This document shows positions 1-10,867 of a stretch of 45,615 bases of DNA, piece after piece. Both the position numbers and the translations under genes were made by a program. Under the pieces are notes generated by a model. It did not search any database and was not told where the DNA came from. It saw only the letters and a list, made by a program, of their open reading frames with translations. Location of the stretch: contig SLIG01000068.1 of assembly GCA_007135755.1 (NCBI GenBank), positions 1 to 45,615 on the forward strand, in the 5' to 3' direction. The DNA comes from Cyanobium sp. GTDB taxonomy: Bacteria > Cyanobacteriota > Cyanobacteriia > PCC-6307 > Cyanobiaceae. Each line of letters begins with the position of its first letter. The stretch's first letter is position 1.

Positions 1-946
1 GGTCGGCCAGGGCCGCCGCCAGCGCCGCCGCCAGCGCCGGCCCCCGGCGCAGCAGGGCCCCCACCAGATAACCGGAGGCCGGATGCACCATCGCCGCCGC
101 GCCGCCGAAGGCCAGCAGGGGCTGGTCCAGGTTCGGCAACGGCAGGTTCATCGGAAACAGGCACAACTCCTCGTGCTCCACCGCCTCGATCGCCACACCC
201 CGGTGGGCCAGACGCCGCTCCAGGCGTTGCCGCAGGGTGTCGTAGGGCAGCGGCGGCGCCAGGGCCAGGGAGGTTTCCTCAACGAAGAAGCGGCCCTCCC
301 CCAGATCCATGGCGTAGAGGAAGGTGGGCGGCTCCCGGCGCTCGGCCGGACTGAGGTGGTCGCAGCGGAAGTCCATCAGCACAAACTGGCCTGGGTCCAC
401 AGGCGGCGCACTGAACCGACCCACCACCCCATAGGCCGCCTGGCCCGCCACCGGCCCCCGGTCGGGCCGCCGCACCAGGGCCGCCCGGTGCCCGGAGGCG
501 TCCACCACCAGCCGGGCCCGCAGCTCCCGACCATCGGCGCAGCGCACCAGGCTGGGGGCGGCGCTGTGGTCAACGCTCAGGGTCTGCGCCTCCCCCCGCT
601 CCCAGCGCACCCCGCCGGCAACGCACTGATCGAGCCAATGGCGCTGCAGCAGGGTCTTGTCGAACAGGCCATAGTCGCGGCCATGGGGGGTGGGGGCATC
701 GCCCGCAGAGCCACCGCCCGGCCCGAAATAGCTGCAGGTGCGGCTCCAGCGGTGCTCCAGCAGGTGGGACAGCCCCAGGGCATCCACCTCCTCACCCCAG
801 ATGCCGTAGGTGTTGGGCCAGGGCGCCGCCGGGTCACTGGCACTGAGCACCATCACCCGCACCTGCTCGCTGGCAAGGGCCGCGGCGATGCACAGGGCCG
901 CCGGGCCGCCGCCCACCACCAGCACATCCACCACGGGGCTATCCAC
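1..946 (-). CDS. crtL: Lycopene cyclase, CrtL type (3' part missing)
   Basis: Carotenoid synthesis enzyme that closes the end rings of lycopene at the membrane. About 315 N-terminal residues are visible and the frame runs off the left edge. The dinucleotide-binding motif DVLVVGGGPAAL lies near the start, followed by PNTYGIWGEE, which matches the conserved lycopene cyclase region. I chose the GTG at 946 because it gives a short leader before the nucleotide fold and lies 17 nt after the gyrA stop; GTGs at 934, 931 and 925 are alternatives. It is probably cotranscribed with gyrA. The visible part does not let me separate beta- from epsilon-type cyclases. Confidence 0.88.
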   Translation of the reverse strand, partial: MDSPVVDVLVVGGGPAALCIAAALASEQVRVMVLSASDPAAPWPNTYGIWGEEVDALGLSHLLEHRWSRTCSYFGPGGGSAGDAPTPHGRDYGLFDKTLLQRHWLDQCVAGGVRWERGEAQTLSVDHSAAPSLVRCADGRELRARLVVDASGHRAALVRRPDRGPVAGQAAYGVVGRFSAPPVDPGQFVLMDFRCDHLSPAERREPPTFLYAMDLGEGRFFVEETSLALAPPLPYDTLRQRLERRLAHRGVAIEAVEHEELCLFPMNLPLPNLDQPLLAFGGAAAMVHPASGYLVGALLRRGPALAAALAAALAD

Positions 947-963
947 CTCAGCGCGGGGATCGC

Positions 964-3718
<2,755 letters not shown>

Positions 3719-3720
<2 letters not shown>

Positions 3721-4912
3721 GCACAACCAACCTCAATCGGTCCATTCTATCGAGGCCGGCGCCAGTGCTTCCCGCAGCGAATCTCAGCTGCGGGAGCGCC
3801 AGCGGCGGGGCGAGCTGCGGGTGCGCTCGGCTGCCGCGTTCCGGACCCTGGTGGACGAGCGGGGGTTGGAGCAGGCCTACGCCGCCACCGATCTGGTTGT
3901 GGCCGCCGACGCCGGCTTCACCGACCAGGCCAGCCTGCACCTCTCCCTGGGCCCCAGCGACCCGCCGATCCGGCTGCGGGAGGCCCAGCTCGGTGGGGTG
4001 ACAGGGCTGGCCACCGGCGGCCCCGGCGAACTGGTGCTGCCGGTGGGCGGCGGGCTGGGGGAAGCGGGCCGCCGCAGCGGAGCCCAGCTGCTCGGGGCCC
4101 TGCTGACCGGCGAGGCGCTGGCCTTCGACGCCAGCGGCGAGGCCACGGCAGCCCATCCCCGCCGCGACCTGCACACCGAACTCAGCCGGGAGCGGATCGG
4201 CGGCGGCCGGCTGCTGTTGCACCGGGCCATCGGCGAAAACGGCGTGGTGGCGGTGAGCAGTGCCGCCGGGCTCTGCGCCAGCCCCTGGGGCCCGCTGCTG
4301 GGCCCCTGCGGCACGGCCCTGTGGAGTTGCGGCGGCGCCGGCAGCATCGGCCTCACCATGCCGGGCCTCAGCCTGCTGGGCCCCGGCTCCCCGGTGCTGG
4401 TGGGCGGTGGCATCGGCTGGGTGCTGGGTGCCGGCAGCGGCCACCAGCCCGCCCCCCGGCGCCAGCCCAGTGGCCATGCCCTCACCCCCGGAGCCACGGT
4501 GGCGGTGAGCGTGGATCTGCACGGCCTTGAGGCCCGCTGGCTGCGGCCCTGTTTCATCGCCGGCCACGGCTGCGCCCTGCTGGTGGCGATCGCCGCACCA
4601 GTACCGCTCCTGGACCTGGAGGTGGCCCGGCAGGCGGCAGCGGGCCCCGAGGCTCTGGAGGCTCCGGTGCTGGATATGGCCATCCCACGGCGGATCAAGC
4701 CGGCCCTGGGCTCGGTGAGCTATGCCCAGCTGGCCCGCGGCCGCTTCGTGCTGGGCGAACGGGAGCTGCGCTGCGCCCCTGCCCACAGCCCCCGCCTGGC
4801 GGCCGAGATCACCGCCGAGCTGATGAGCCGGCTGGAGCAGAACCGCTTCCCGATCCGGCTGCCGGTGCTGCCGCTCTCGGAGCGGGCCAGCCTGCTGCCG
4901 CTCGACAGCTGA
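3719..4912 (+). CDS. DUF39 / homocysteine biosynthesis-like protein
   Basis: The 397-residue protein resembles the DUF39 (HcyBio) family, which in some archaea and anaerobes is implicated in putting sulfide into aspartate semialdehyde to make homocysteine. Matching features are [11 protein letters not shown] near residue 60, [20 protein letters not shown] after it, and [20 protein letters not shown] in the C-terminal half. From memory, the family's first catalytic Cys sits in a CSSG-like segment; here that segment reads GFTDQAS, so the activity may differ. No NIL or CBS domain follows. No other ATG is available near the N-terminus, so I start at 3719, overlapping the gyrA start codon on the other strand. 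Homology is recalled, not searched. Confidence 0.7.
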
Positions 4913-4961
4913 TCCAGGTGGCAGCCGGGCCGATGGAAAGGCTTGCACCGGAGATGAACCG

Positions 4962-4981
4962 GCCGGCGTTGATACGCCGGC
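4962..4981. terminator. Short GC-rich hairpin after the DUF39 gene
   Basis: Perfect 8-bp arms (GCCGGCGT and ACGCCGGC) around a TGAT loop, about 50 nt past the DUF39 stop. No T-run follows, so it may only slow polymerase or protect a 3' end. The rest of the 4913-5107 gap holds three GATTGCG/CGCAATC copies (4986, 5024, 5043) and a possible -10 (TAGGAT at 5066-5071). Confidence 0.4.
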
Positions 4982-5107
4982 TGAAGATTGCGCGAATCAG
5001 CAATGATTTCGCTCCTGATCAAGCGCAATCGGAGTGGTGCCTGATTGCGGTGACTCACCATCAATTAGGATGTTTCCATCATCACCTCTGCGGAGGATTT
5101 CCGGTCC

Positions 5108-5611
5108 ATGTCGATGTCCCCGTCCATGCCCCTGCTGCTCGCAGCCATGGCCCTGGGCCTTGTGCTCCCCTCCGCCCAGGCCCGCGCAGAGGCCACAGAA
5201 ACCCTGTACAGCCTGGAAACGCGCTGCTCGGTGGCCGGTGGCGAACCCGAACCCTGCGTGGTGGAGGCCACAAAGGATGCGGAGGGCACCACCTATCGCC
5301 ACACGATCGGGGAGCGCCCGGACACCGTGAGCATCACCGTGCGCATCACTGATGCGCCGGTGCGGATGCGTGTGTGGGATGCGGCCAAGAACACCTGGAC
5401 CCCCCTCAGCAGCGCTGCGGCACGATTTTCCACCAACACGATCTGCTTCAACGGTCGCGATCTGTGTGCGGTGAATGCCAACTACCTCAACAGTGTGCGC
5501 GAAGAGCGTCCCGAAGCCACCGCAGGCCGCGACCTGGTGCAGGTGCGCTTCGATGAGAGCGGTCGCGTGGACCTCACCTGCTACGACGACGGCTGCAAGG
5601 AGGTGCGCTGA
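5108..5611 (+). CDS. Secreted six-cysteine protein of unknown function
   Basis: I do not recognise this 167-residue protein. It opens with a signal peptide (hydrophobic MPLLLAAMALGLVLP, then SAQARAEA as likely cleavage region). The mature part has six cysteines in three local pairs, CSVAGGEPEPC, CFNGRDLC and CYDDGC, which suggests disulfide bonds in the periplasm or outside the cell. A good ribosome site (GGAGG, 5092-5096) lies 11 nt before the ATG at 5108. The stop overlaps the next ATG by one base, so it is translationally linked to the Gly/Ser-rich exported protein downstream. No membrane segment follows the signal. Confidence 0.75.
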   Translation: MSMSPSMPLLLAAMALGLVLPSAQARAEATETLYSLETRCSVAGGEPEPCVVEATKDAEGTTYRHTIGERPDTVSITVRITDAPVRMRVWDAAKNTWTPLSSAAARFSTNTICFNGRDLCAVNANYLNSVREERPEATAGRDLVQVRFDESGRVDLTCYDDGCKEVR

Positions 5612-6606
5612 TGAACCGCACGGCACAAAGCGTCAGCCTGCTGCTCACCGGCGTTCTGGCGCTGCCCAGCTCGGTCACGCCGGCCCTCGCCCTCACTGGC
5701 GGCGCTGGCGGAGCCAGGCCATCGGCAGCAGCCCCTCTGCTCGCCCGTGGCGGCGGCGGCATGGGCAGCGGAGGAGGGGGCAGCCGACTGGGCAGCGGTG
5801 GACGTGGAAGCGGCAGCCGGCTGGGGAGCAGTGGCGGCAGCAGTGGCTTCAAGAACGCTGGCCCGGGCCTCAGCAGCGGCTCCAACAAGCCCAGTAGCGG
5901 CTGGAGCAGCAAGTCGAAGGGCAGCAGTGGTCCGTCGCTGGAGCGGCCCAAAGCGGTGGCCCAACCTCAGGGCAGCAGCAGTGGTCTGGGCAACCGCGAC
6001 GTCAATCGCAACCAACGCAGCGGCGATCGCCAGGGCGTTCGCAGCGACAATCTCAGCCAACGCTCCGAAGTGCGCATGGAGCGCATCGACCAACGGGGTG
6101 ACGTGCGCACAACCCGCATCGACAACCGCACGGATCGGGTGCACGACCGCTCCAAGGTGCGCCGTGACCGCGTGGACAACCGTGGGCGCAACTACTGGGA
6201 CTCCTATCCCGGCTGGGCTCGACCCGGCTGGGGCTACGCCCGGCCCTGGAACACCGGCTGGTACGGCGGATGGTCCAGCCCCAGCTGGGGCTGGTGGGGC
6301 CCGCGGGCCGCAGCCTGGGGCGTGGCCTCCCTCACCACAGCCGCGGTGATCAATGCCGCGGTGAATGATGCCGTGAACGACCACGTGAGCTACATCGTGG
6401 TTCCCAACAGCAACTACGACCTGATGTACGGAACCATCGCACCGGTGGGTACGGATGTGGTGAGCTTTGAGGCCTACAGCGGAGACACCAGCATCACCAT
6501 GAAGGCCGACTGCCGCCGAGGCACCCTCAACGGCAGCACCCCCAACACGATCGGCGAGGCGGAGTTGATGAATGCGGCCTGCCAGGTGGCCTATGGCAGC
6601 GCTTGA
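5611..6606 (+). CDS. Exported Gly/Ser-rich, Arg/Asp-repeat protein
   Basis: Unrecognised 331-residue protein with a signal peptide ending near TPALA. After it come a Gly/Ser-rich part (about residues 48-115), then a charged part (about 125-190) with a loose 10-11 residue repeat built on RxxRIDxR, as in VRMERIDQR, VRTTRIDNR and VRRDRVDNR. A Trp/Gly/Tyr/Pro-rich stretch follows, then a hydrophobic Ala-rich helix (AAWGVASLTTAAVINAAVND) and a compact C-terminal domain with two cysteines (DCRRGT and NAACQV). The layout looks like a cell-surface or periplasmic protein with a low-complexity linker. It is coupled to the upstream gene by a one-base overlap, and an outer-membrane barrel gene follows. 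Confidence 0.75.
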   Translation: MNRTAQSVSLLLTGVLALPSSVTPALALTGGAGGARPSAAAPLLARGGGGMGSGGGGSRLGSGGRGSGSRLGSSGGSSGFKNAGPGLSSGSNKPSSGWSSKSKGSSGPSLERPKAVAQPQGSSSGLGNRDVNRNQRSGDRQGVRSDNLSQRSEVRMERIDQRGDVRTTRIDNRTDRVHDRSKVRRDRVDNRGRNYWDSYPGWARPGWGYARPWNTGWYGGWSSPSWGWWGPRAAAWGVASLTTAAVINAAVNDAVNDHVSYIVVPNSNYDLMYGTIAPVGTDVVSFEAYSGDTSITMKADCRRGTLNGSTPNTIGEAELMNAACQVAYGSA

Positions 6607-6659
6607 ACCCCAGTTTGAAACTCCGGAACCCATCACCGGAACTCCCCACACGTCACCGC

Positions 6660-7673
6660 GTGAAAACAATCTTCTGGAGTGCTCTGTTGACTCGGATCCC
6701 CTATCTCATCATGGCCCTTGGTGGCCTGCTGCTGGCGCCAGCCTCGGGGCGCGCCGAAACGCTGGAGGGCGACAATCCAGCGGTCGAACATCTCACCGCC
6801 GGCAGCCTGGATCTCGAATCTGTGCCCGTTGAATCCGGGGCCGTCGACATCGCCGATGCGCAACCGCTGGAGGTGCAACCGCTGGGTGGCGAACCACTGG
6901 GAGGCGAACACCCTGGGGTCGAAGCAGCCCCTTTGCCCTCCTGGCGCGCCACCCTGGAGCTGTATGGATTCGCTCCCCTGAGAACCACCGGCACCACCCG
7001 GGTGCGGGGCTTCGAAGCGGATGTGGATCTCGATCTGGGCGATGTGCTCTCCGCCCTGGACTGGGCCACCTATGTGCGCGGCAGTGTGGAACGCGACCGC
7101 TGGGGACTGCTCACCGATCTCAGTTACGTGAGGCTCGGTGGCTCCTCAGCCAGCACCGGACCGGGTGGCCGGTTCACGGGCAAGGCGGAGGTGGGCAGTT
7201 CCCTGGGCATCTACGACCTGGCGGTGCGCTACCGCCTCGGCGAGCCGGAGGCCGCCATCGGGGAAACGGGCTCCTTCAGCCTCATCCCCTATGCGGGGGT
7301 GCGGGTGATTGCCGCGGATCTGGATGTGGACGCTCAGGTTCAGGGCACCGGGCCGCTGGGGCTGACGCTGGAGCGCAAGGGCAGTTTCGGACGCACCTGG
7401 GCCCAGCCCCTGGTGGGCCTTCAGGGCAGCGTGTTTCTTGCTCCCCGTCTGCGCGCCTTCGCCAGGGCGGACATCGGCGGCTTCGGCCTCAGTGGCGACC
7501 AGGACATCTCCGGCAATGCCCAGGTGGGCCTGGGTTACGCCATCGGCAACAACACAGATCTGAATCTCTCCTGGCGCTACCTGGGGGTGAAGTACCGCAA
7601 CGACCGCAATCCCAGCAGCGGCTTCAGCAACTATGAGAACGGCATCGAACTGGGGCTGAAGTTCTTTTTCTGA
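6660..7673 (+). CDS. Outer-membrane beta-barrel protein
   Basis: Porin-like exported protein of about 337 residues. A signal peptide (YLIMALGGLLLAPASGRAET) is followed by a Glu/Leu/Gly/Pro-rich linker with PLGGEPLGGE, then a region of alternating hydrophobic residues typical of beta strands, ending in Phe as expected of a BAM substrate. Roughly eight strands can be drawn. The frame is open upstream to a TTG at 6603. I prefer GTG 6660, which adds a Lys before the hydrophobic core; TTG 6687 is a serious alternative because GGAG (6676-6679) lies seven nt before it. It is probably in the same transcript as the two exported proteins before it. Confidence 0.7.
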   Translation: MKTIFWSALLTRIPYLIMALGGLLLAPASGRAETLEGDNPAVEHLTAGSLDLESVPVESGAVDIADAQPLEVQPLGGEPLGGEHPGVEAAPLPSWRATLELYGFAPLRTTGTTRVRGFEADVDLDLGDVLSALDWATYVRGSVERDRWGLLTDLSYVRLGGSSASTGPGGRFTGKAEVGSSLGIYDLAVRYRLGEPEAAIGETGSFSLIPYAGVRVIAADLDVDAQVQGTGPLGLTLERKGSFGRTWAQPLVGLQGSVFLAPRLRAFARADIGGFGLSGDQDISGNAQVGLGYAIGNNTDLNLSWRYLGVKYRNDRNPSSGFSNYENGIELGLKFFF

Positions 7674-7695
7674 ACGGGAAAGATCGTTCCCGCTC
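7672..7695. terminator. Candidate bidirectional terminator hairpin
   Basis: Nine-bp arms with one mismatch (GAACGGGAA and TTCCCGCTC) around AGATCG sit exactly between the convergent barrel gene and the small membrane protein gene. The preceding CTTTTTC would give a U-rich tail for the leftward transcript. Confidence 0.55.
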
Positions 7696-8263
7696 AGCCG
7701 TCCTGCTGTTCGCGTTTGCGGCGTCGGTCGGCCCGCAGCAGATGGCTGGCCCAGGCCGGTGCCGCCAGGGACACCACCAGGATGGTGAGGGCGGTGCTGA
7801 GCCGGCTGGAGAAGGTGCGTGCCACATCGAGGCCGGAGTGCACGTAGGTGAGGGTGACGATGGCGGCGAAGACGCCGGTGGTGAGGGCGCTGGCGGAGCG
7901 GATCAGGTCGCGCGGTTGCTGGTCGGGGTTGATGTTGGTGGCATTGCCGAAGTGCTGGCCCACCACGGCGCCGGCCACCACCAGCGCCAGCACCACGAGC
8001 CCCCGTTCACTGGCGTGGTCGGCCGGGTCGGCGGTCTTCAGCTTGTCGGCCAGCACCGTGCCGGTGCCCACCAGGGCGCCGCAGGCCAGGCCGATCACCC
8101 CCCACCACGACCCCGGCTCGCGCAGGCGGTTGCAGTAGCCCGCCCCGGCCGCCAGCACCAGGGCGCTCACCAGGGTGGCGGGCACCAGGGGGAGGCGTTG
8201 CACCACGGCGTAGCCCGCCGCCAGGCCGATCAGGGTGGAGAGCAGGCGGTTGCGCAGCAGCAT
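7694..8263 (-). CDS. Small multi-pass membrane protein of unknown function
   Basis: Unrecognised 189-residue integral membrane protein. About six hydrophobic segments are visible, for example STLIGLAAGYAVV, LVSALVLAAGAGYC, VIGLACGALVGTGTVLA and LVVLALVVAGAVVG, and it ends in a basic tail (RADRRRKREQQDG). Its start lies only 28 nt after the stop of the FGE gene on the same strand, so it is probably the last gene of the sulfatase set. A small export or membrane-organisation role is possible, but nothing in the sequence defines one. Confidence 0.65.
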   Translation of the reverse strand: MLLRNRLLSTLIGLAAGYAVVQRLPLVPATLVSALVLAAGAGYCNRLREPGSWWGVIGLACGALVGTGTVLADKLKTADPADHASERGLVVLALVVAGAVVGQHFGNATNINPDQQPRDLIRSASALTTGVFAAIVTLTYVHSGLDVARTFSSRLSTALTILVVSLAAPAWASHLLRADRRRKREQQDG

Positions 8264-8291
8264 GTCCGGGCAGGGGGATGGGCTGAAGGGC

Positions 8292-9254
8292 TCATGGCGT
8301 CGGCCGCACGATGCAGCGGAAGCCCATGTGGCAGGTGGAGGTGTCGATTCCCTGGGCCAGACGCGCCGCCGGCCGGTAGCGGCGGCAATAGCTGGGAGCG
8401 CACAGGAACGAGCCGCCCTTCACCACCTTGCGGGGAATCTCACCATGCTGGGAGCTGGGATCAATGCTGGCCGCCGCGGTGGCGCAGCAGCCCGAGGGCT
8501 GAGGGTGATGGGGGCCAAACCAGCTGTCCGTCCACTCCCACACATTGCCGATCATGTCCACCAGGCCGTAGCCGTTGGCCGGGTAGGCACCCACCGGTGA
8601 GGTGCGCTCGTAGCCATCGAGGCGGCTGTTGTGGTGGGGGAAGTCGCCCTGAAAGGTGTTCGCCACCGGAATCCCGCGGGGATGGAGCTCATCCCCCCAG
8701 GCAAACTCACAGCCCTCGCGCCCGCCCCAGGCGGCCCGCTCCCACTCGATTTCCGTGGGCAGCCGTTTGCCGCACCAGTGGGCGTAGGCCAGGGCGTCGG
8801 CGTGGGTGATGTGCACCACCGGATGCTGCTCGCGGCCCTTGATCGAACTGCCGGACCCCTCGGGATGGCGCCAGTCGGCACCCGGCAGATACTGCCACCA
8901 GCGGTAGTGATCCTGCTGACCCACCGGGCCGGCGGGAGGCACAAACACGATCGATGCGGGTTGCAGGCGCTGCGGATGGGCACCCGGATAGAGCCGGGGA
9001 TCAACAGGCAACTCAGCCTGGGTGCGATAGCCCGTGGCCTTCACAAACTTGAGGAACTGGGCATTGGTGACCGGCGTGCGATCGATCCAGAAGCCCGCCA
9101 CCGTGACTTGATGGGCGGGCGCCTCTTCCGGGTAGTGGTGATCGGAGCCCATCACAAACTCCCCCCCCGGCACCCAGACCATGCCGGGGGCCGGCGGGCG
9201 CCCCGGCGGACGCCCCGACTCCACAACGCGCACCGCTGGACGCTGAACCCGCAC
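8292..9254 (-). CDS. Formylglycine-generating enzyme (sulfatase maturase)
   Basis: Oxygen-dependent FGE/SUMF1-type enzyme that oxidises the active-site Cys of a sulfatase to formylglycine. The fold start MVWVPGGEFVMGSD, RLPTEIEWERAAWGG, MIGNVWEWTDSWFG and GGSFLCAPSYCRRYR are all diagnostic. With the start used here the catalytic pair is Cys285 and Cys290, five apart as in the human enzyme. About 320 residues. I start at GTG 9254, four nt after the sulfatase stop; ATG 9182 would remove a Pro/Arg-rich leader. No signal peptide is visible, so it should act in the cytosol. Its partner is almost certainly the sulfatase encoded just upstream. Confidence 0.9.
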   Translation of the reverse strand: MRVQRPAVRVVESGRPPGRPPAPGMVWVPGGEFVMGSDHHYPEEAPAHQVTVAGFWIDRTPVTNAQFLKFVKATGYRTQAELPVDPRLYPGAHPQRLQPASIVFVPPAGPVGQQDHYRWWQYLPGADWRHPEGSGSSIKGREQHPVVHITHADALAYAHWCGKRLPTEIEWERAAWGGREGCEFAWGDELHPRGIPVANTFQGDFPHHNSRLDGYERTSPVGAYPANGYGLVDMIGNVWEWTDSWFGPHHPQPSGCCATAAASIDPSSQHGEIPRKVVKGGSFLCAPSYCRRYRPAARLAQGIDTSTCHMGFRCIVRPTP

Positions 9255-9258
9255 CGGG

Positions 9259-10767
9259 CTACGACTGCCCCATGGTGGCTTCCATCTTGTCGAGCACCTG
9301 CTGCACCGAGAAGCTGGCCGCCTTCTGGCGTGGCGGGTACTCCACGAAGGTCTGCAGGAACTGGGCCACGTAGGTCTGGGCCGGCACCAGCAGGAAGATG
9401 TGATCGAACATCCAGTCCCAGTAGGTGTTGGAGGTGATGTCGGCCCGCTCGTAGGGATCGGTGAGCAGGTTGAAGATCTTCGGCACCCGCAGCTGAATGA
9501 AGGGCTCGGCCCAGATCTGGCAGGTGCCCTGCGCGCGCTGCTCGGCGAACACGAACTTCCAGTTGTCGTAGCGCAGACCGGTGAGATCGCCGTCGTCTGA
9601 GAAGTAGAAGAACTCCCGCCGTGGGCTGGTCTCGCTCTGGCCCGTCCAGTAGTCGAGCATGTTGTAGCCGTCGAGGTGCACCTTGAAGGTCTTGGCACCC
9701 ACCTGATGGCCGGTCTTGAGCTTCTCCTTCACATCCGGCTCCCCGGCGGCCGCCACCAGCGTGGGCAGCCAGTCGAGATGGCTCACGATGCCGGTGAAGG
9801 TGGTGCCCGGCGCAATCTTGCCGGGCCAGCGCACCAGGGCCGGCACCCGGTAGGCCCCTTCCCAGTTGCTGTTCTTCTCGCTGCGGAAGGGGGTCATGCC
9901 GGCATCGGGCCAGCTGTTCATATGCGGCCCGTTGTCGGTGCTGTACATCACGATCGTGTCGTCGGTGACGCCCAGCTCATCGAGCAGATCCAGCATCTCG
10001 CCGATGCACTCGTCGTGATAGATCATCACGTCGTGGTATTCCGACTGCCAGCGCCCGCTGCGGCCCACGTCCTGGGGCCGGGCGTAGGTGCGGAAGTGCA
10101 TGTGGGTGGTGTTGAACCACACGAAGAAGGGCTCACCGGAGGCCACCGCATCACGGATGAAGCGCTTGGCCTCGGCCATGAATTCATCGTCGGCCGTTTC
10201 CATCCGCTTGCGGGTGAGCGGCCCGGTGTTCTCGATCCGCTGCGTGCCATCGCCATTGGCCCAGCAGTGCAGCACGCCGCGGGGCGCGAAGCGCTTGCGG
10301 AAGTTGGGAAACTCGGGATCGTCTTCCTTCGGGTAGTCGCGCAGTTCGGGCTCCTCTTCCGCGTTCAGGTGGTAGAGGTTGCCGAGAAACTCGTCGAACC
10401 CGTGCATGGTGGGCAGGTGTTCGTCGCGGTCACCGAAGTGGTTCTTGCCGAACTGGCCGGTGCGGTAACCGTGGGGCTTGAGCAGCTCGGCGATGGTGGG
10501 ATCCTCAGCGCGGTAGCCCGCCTCCGCACCCGGCAGCCCAACCTTGCTGAGACCGGTGCGGAACACGCTCTGGCCACTGATGAAGGCGGCGCGGCCGGCG
10601 GTGCAGCTCTGCTCGGCGTAGTAGTGGATGAACTTGCCACCCTCCTTGGCCACCCGGTCGATGTTGGGGGTCTGATACCCCATCAGGCCATCGCTGTAGC
10701 AGCTCAGGTTGCTCTGGCCGATGTCATCGCCCCAGAGGATCAGGATGTTGGGCTTGCCGTTGGGCAT
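9259..10767 (-). CDS. Type I sulfatase (arylsulfatase family)
   Basis: Hydrolyses a sulfate ester. The 502-residue protein has the metal-site start NILILWGDDIGQSN, the maturation motif C-T-A-G-R at Cys55-Arg59 (a CxAxR form of the sulfatase signature), and STDNGPH in the middle. Cys55 should be turned into formylglycine by the FGE encoded four nt downstream. I start at ATG 10767 (MPNGKPNI); the open frame reaches 10818 but adds nothing family-like. There is no signal peptide with either start, so the enzyme is probably cytosolic, unlike many periplasmic sulfatases. The transporter gene upstream, on the same strand and 100 nt away, may bring in the substrate. The substrate cannot be read from the sequence. 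Confidence 0.9.
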   Translation of the reverse strand: MPNGKPNILILWGDDIGQSNLSCYSDGLMGYQTPNIDRVAKEGGKFIHYYAEQSCTAGRAAFISGQSVFRTGLSKVGLPGAEAGYRAEDPTIAELLKPHGYRTGQFGKNHFGDRDEHLPTMHGFDEFLGNLYHLNAEEEPELRDYPKEDDPEFPNFRKRFAPRGVLHCWANGDGTQRIENTGPLTRKRMETADDEFMAEAKRFIRDAVASGEPFFVWFNTTHMHFRTYARPQDVGRSGRWQSEYHDVMIYHDECIGEMLDLLDELGVTDDTIVMYSTDNGPHMNSWPDAGMTPFRSEKNSNWEGAYRVPALVRWPGKIAPGTTFTGIVSHLDWLPTLVAAAGEPDVKEKLKTGHQVGAKTFKVHLDGYNMLDYWTGQSETSPRREFFYFSDDGDLTGLRYDNWKFVFAEQRAQGTCQIWAEPFIQLRVPKIFNLLTDPYERADITSNTYWDWMFDHIFLLVPAQTYVAQFLQTFVEYPPRQKAASFSVQQVLDKMEATMGQS

Positions 10768-10867
10768 GGAGGGAGTAAAGCAACCTCCAAACTGAAGGGC
10801 CGTGGGGCGCACTGGCAACCATGGCGCCCAGGTTGCGGGGATTTCGCAATGGCGTGTTCTGCAAACT

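Noticed and set aside
9255-9698. Extension of the FGE frame to 9698
   Set aside because: The added part is Arg/Ser/Thr-rich and lies in the wrong frame of the sulfatase gene; the conserved FGE fold starts after 9254.
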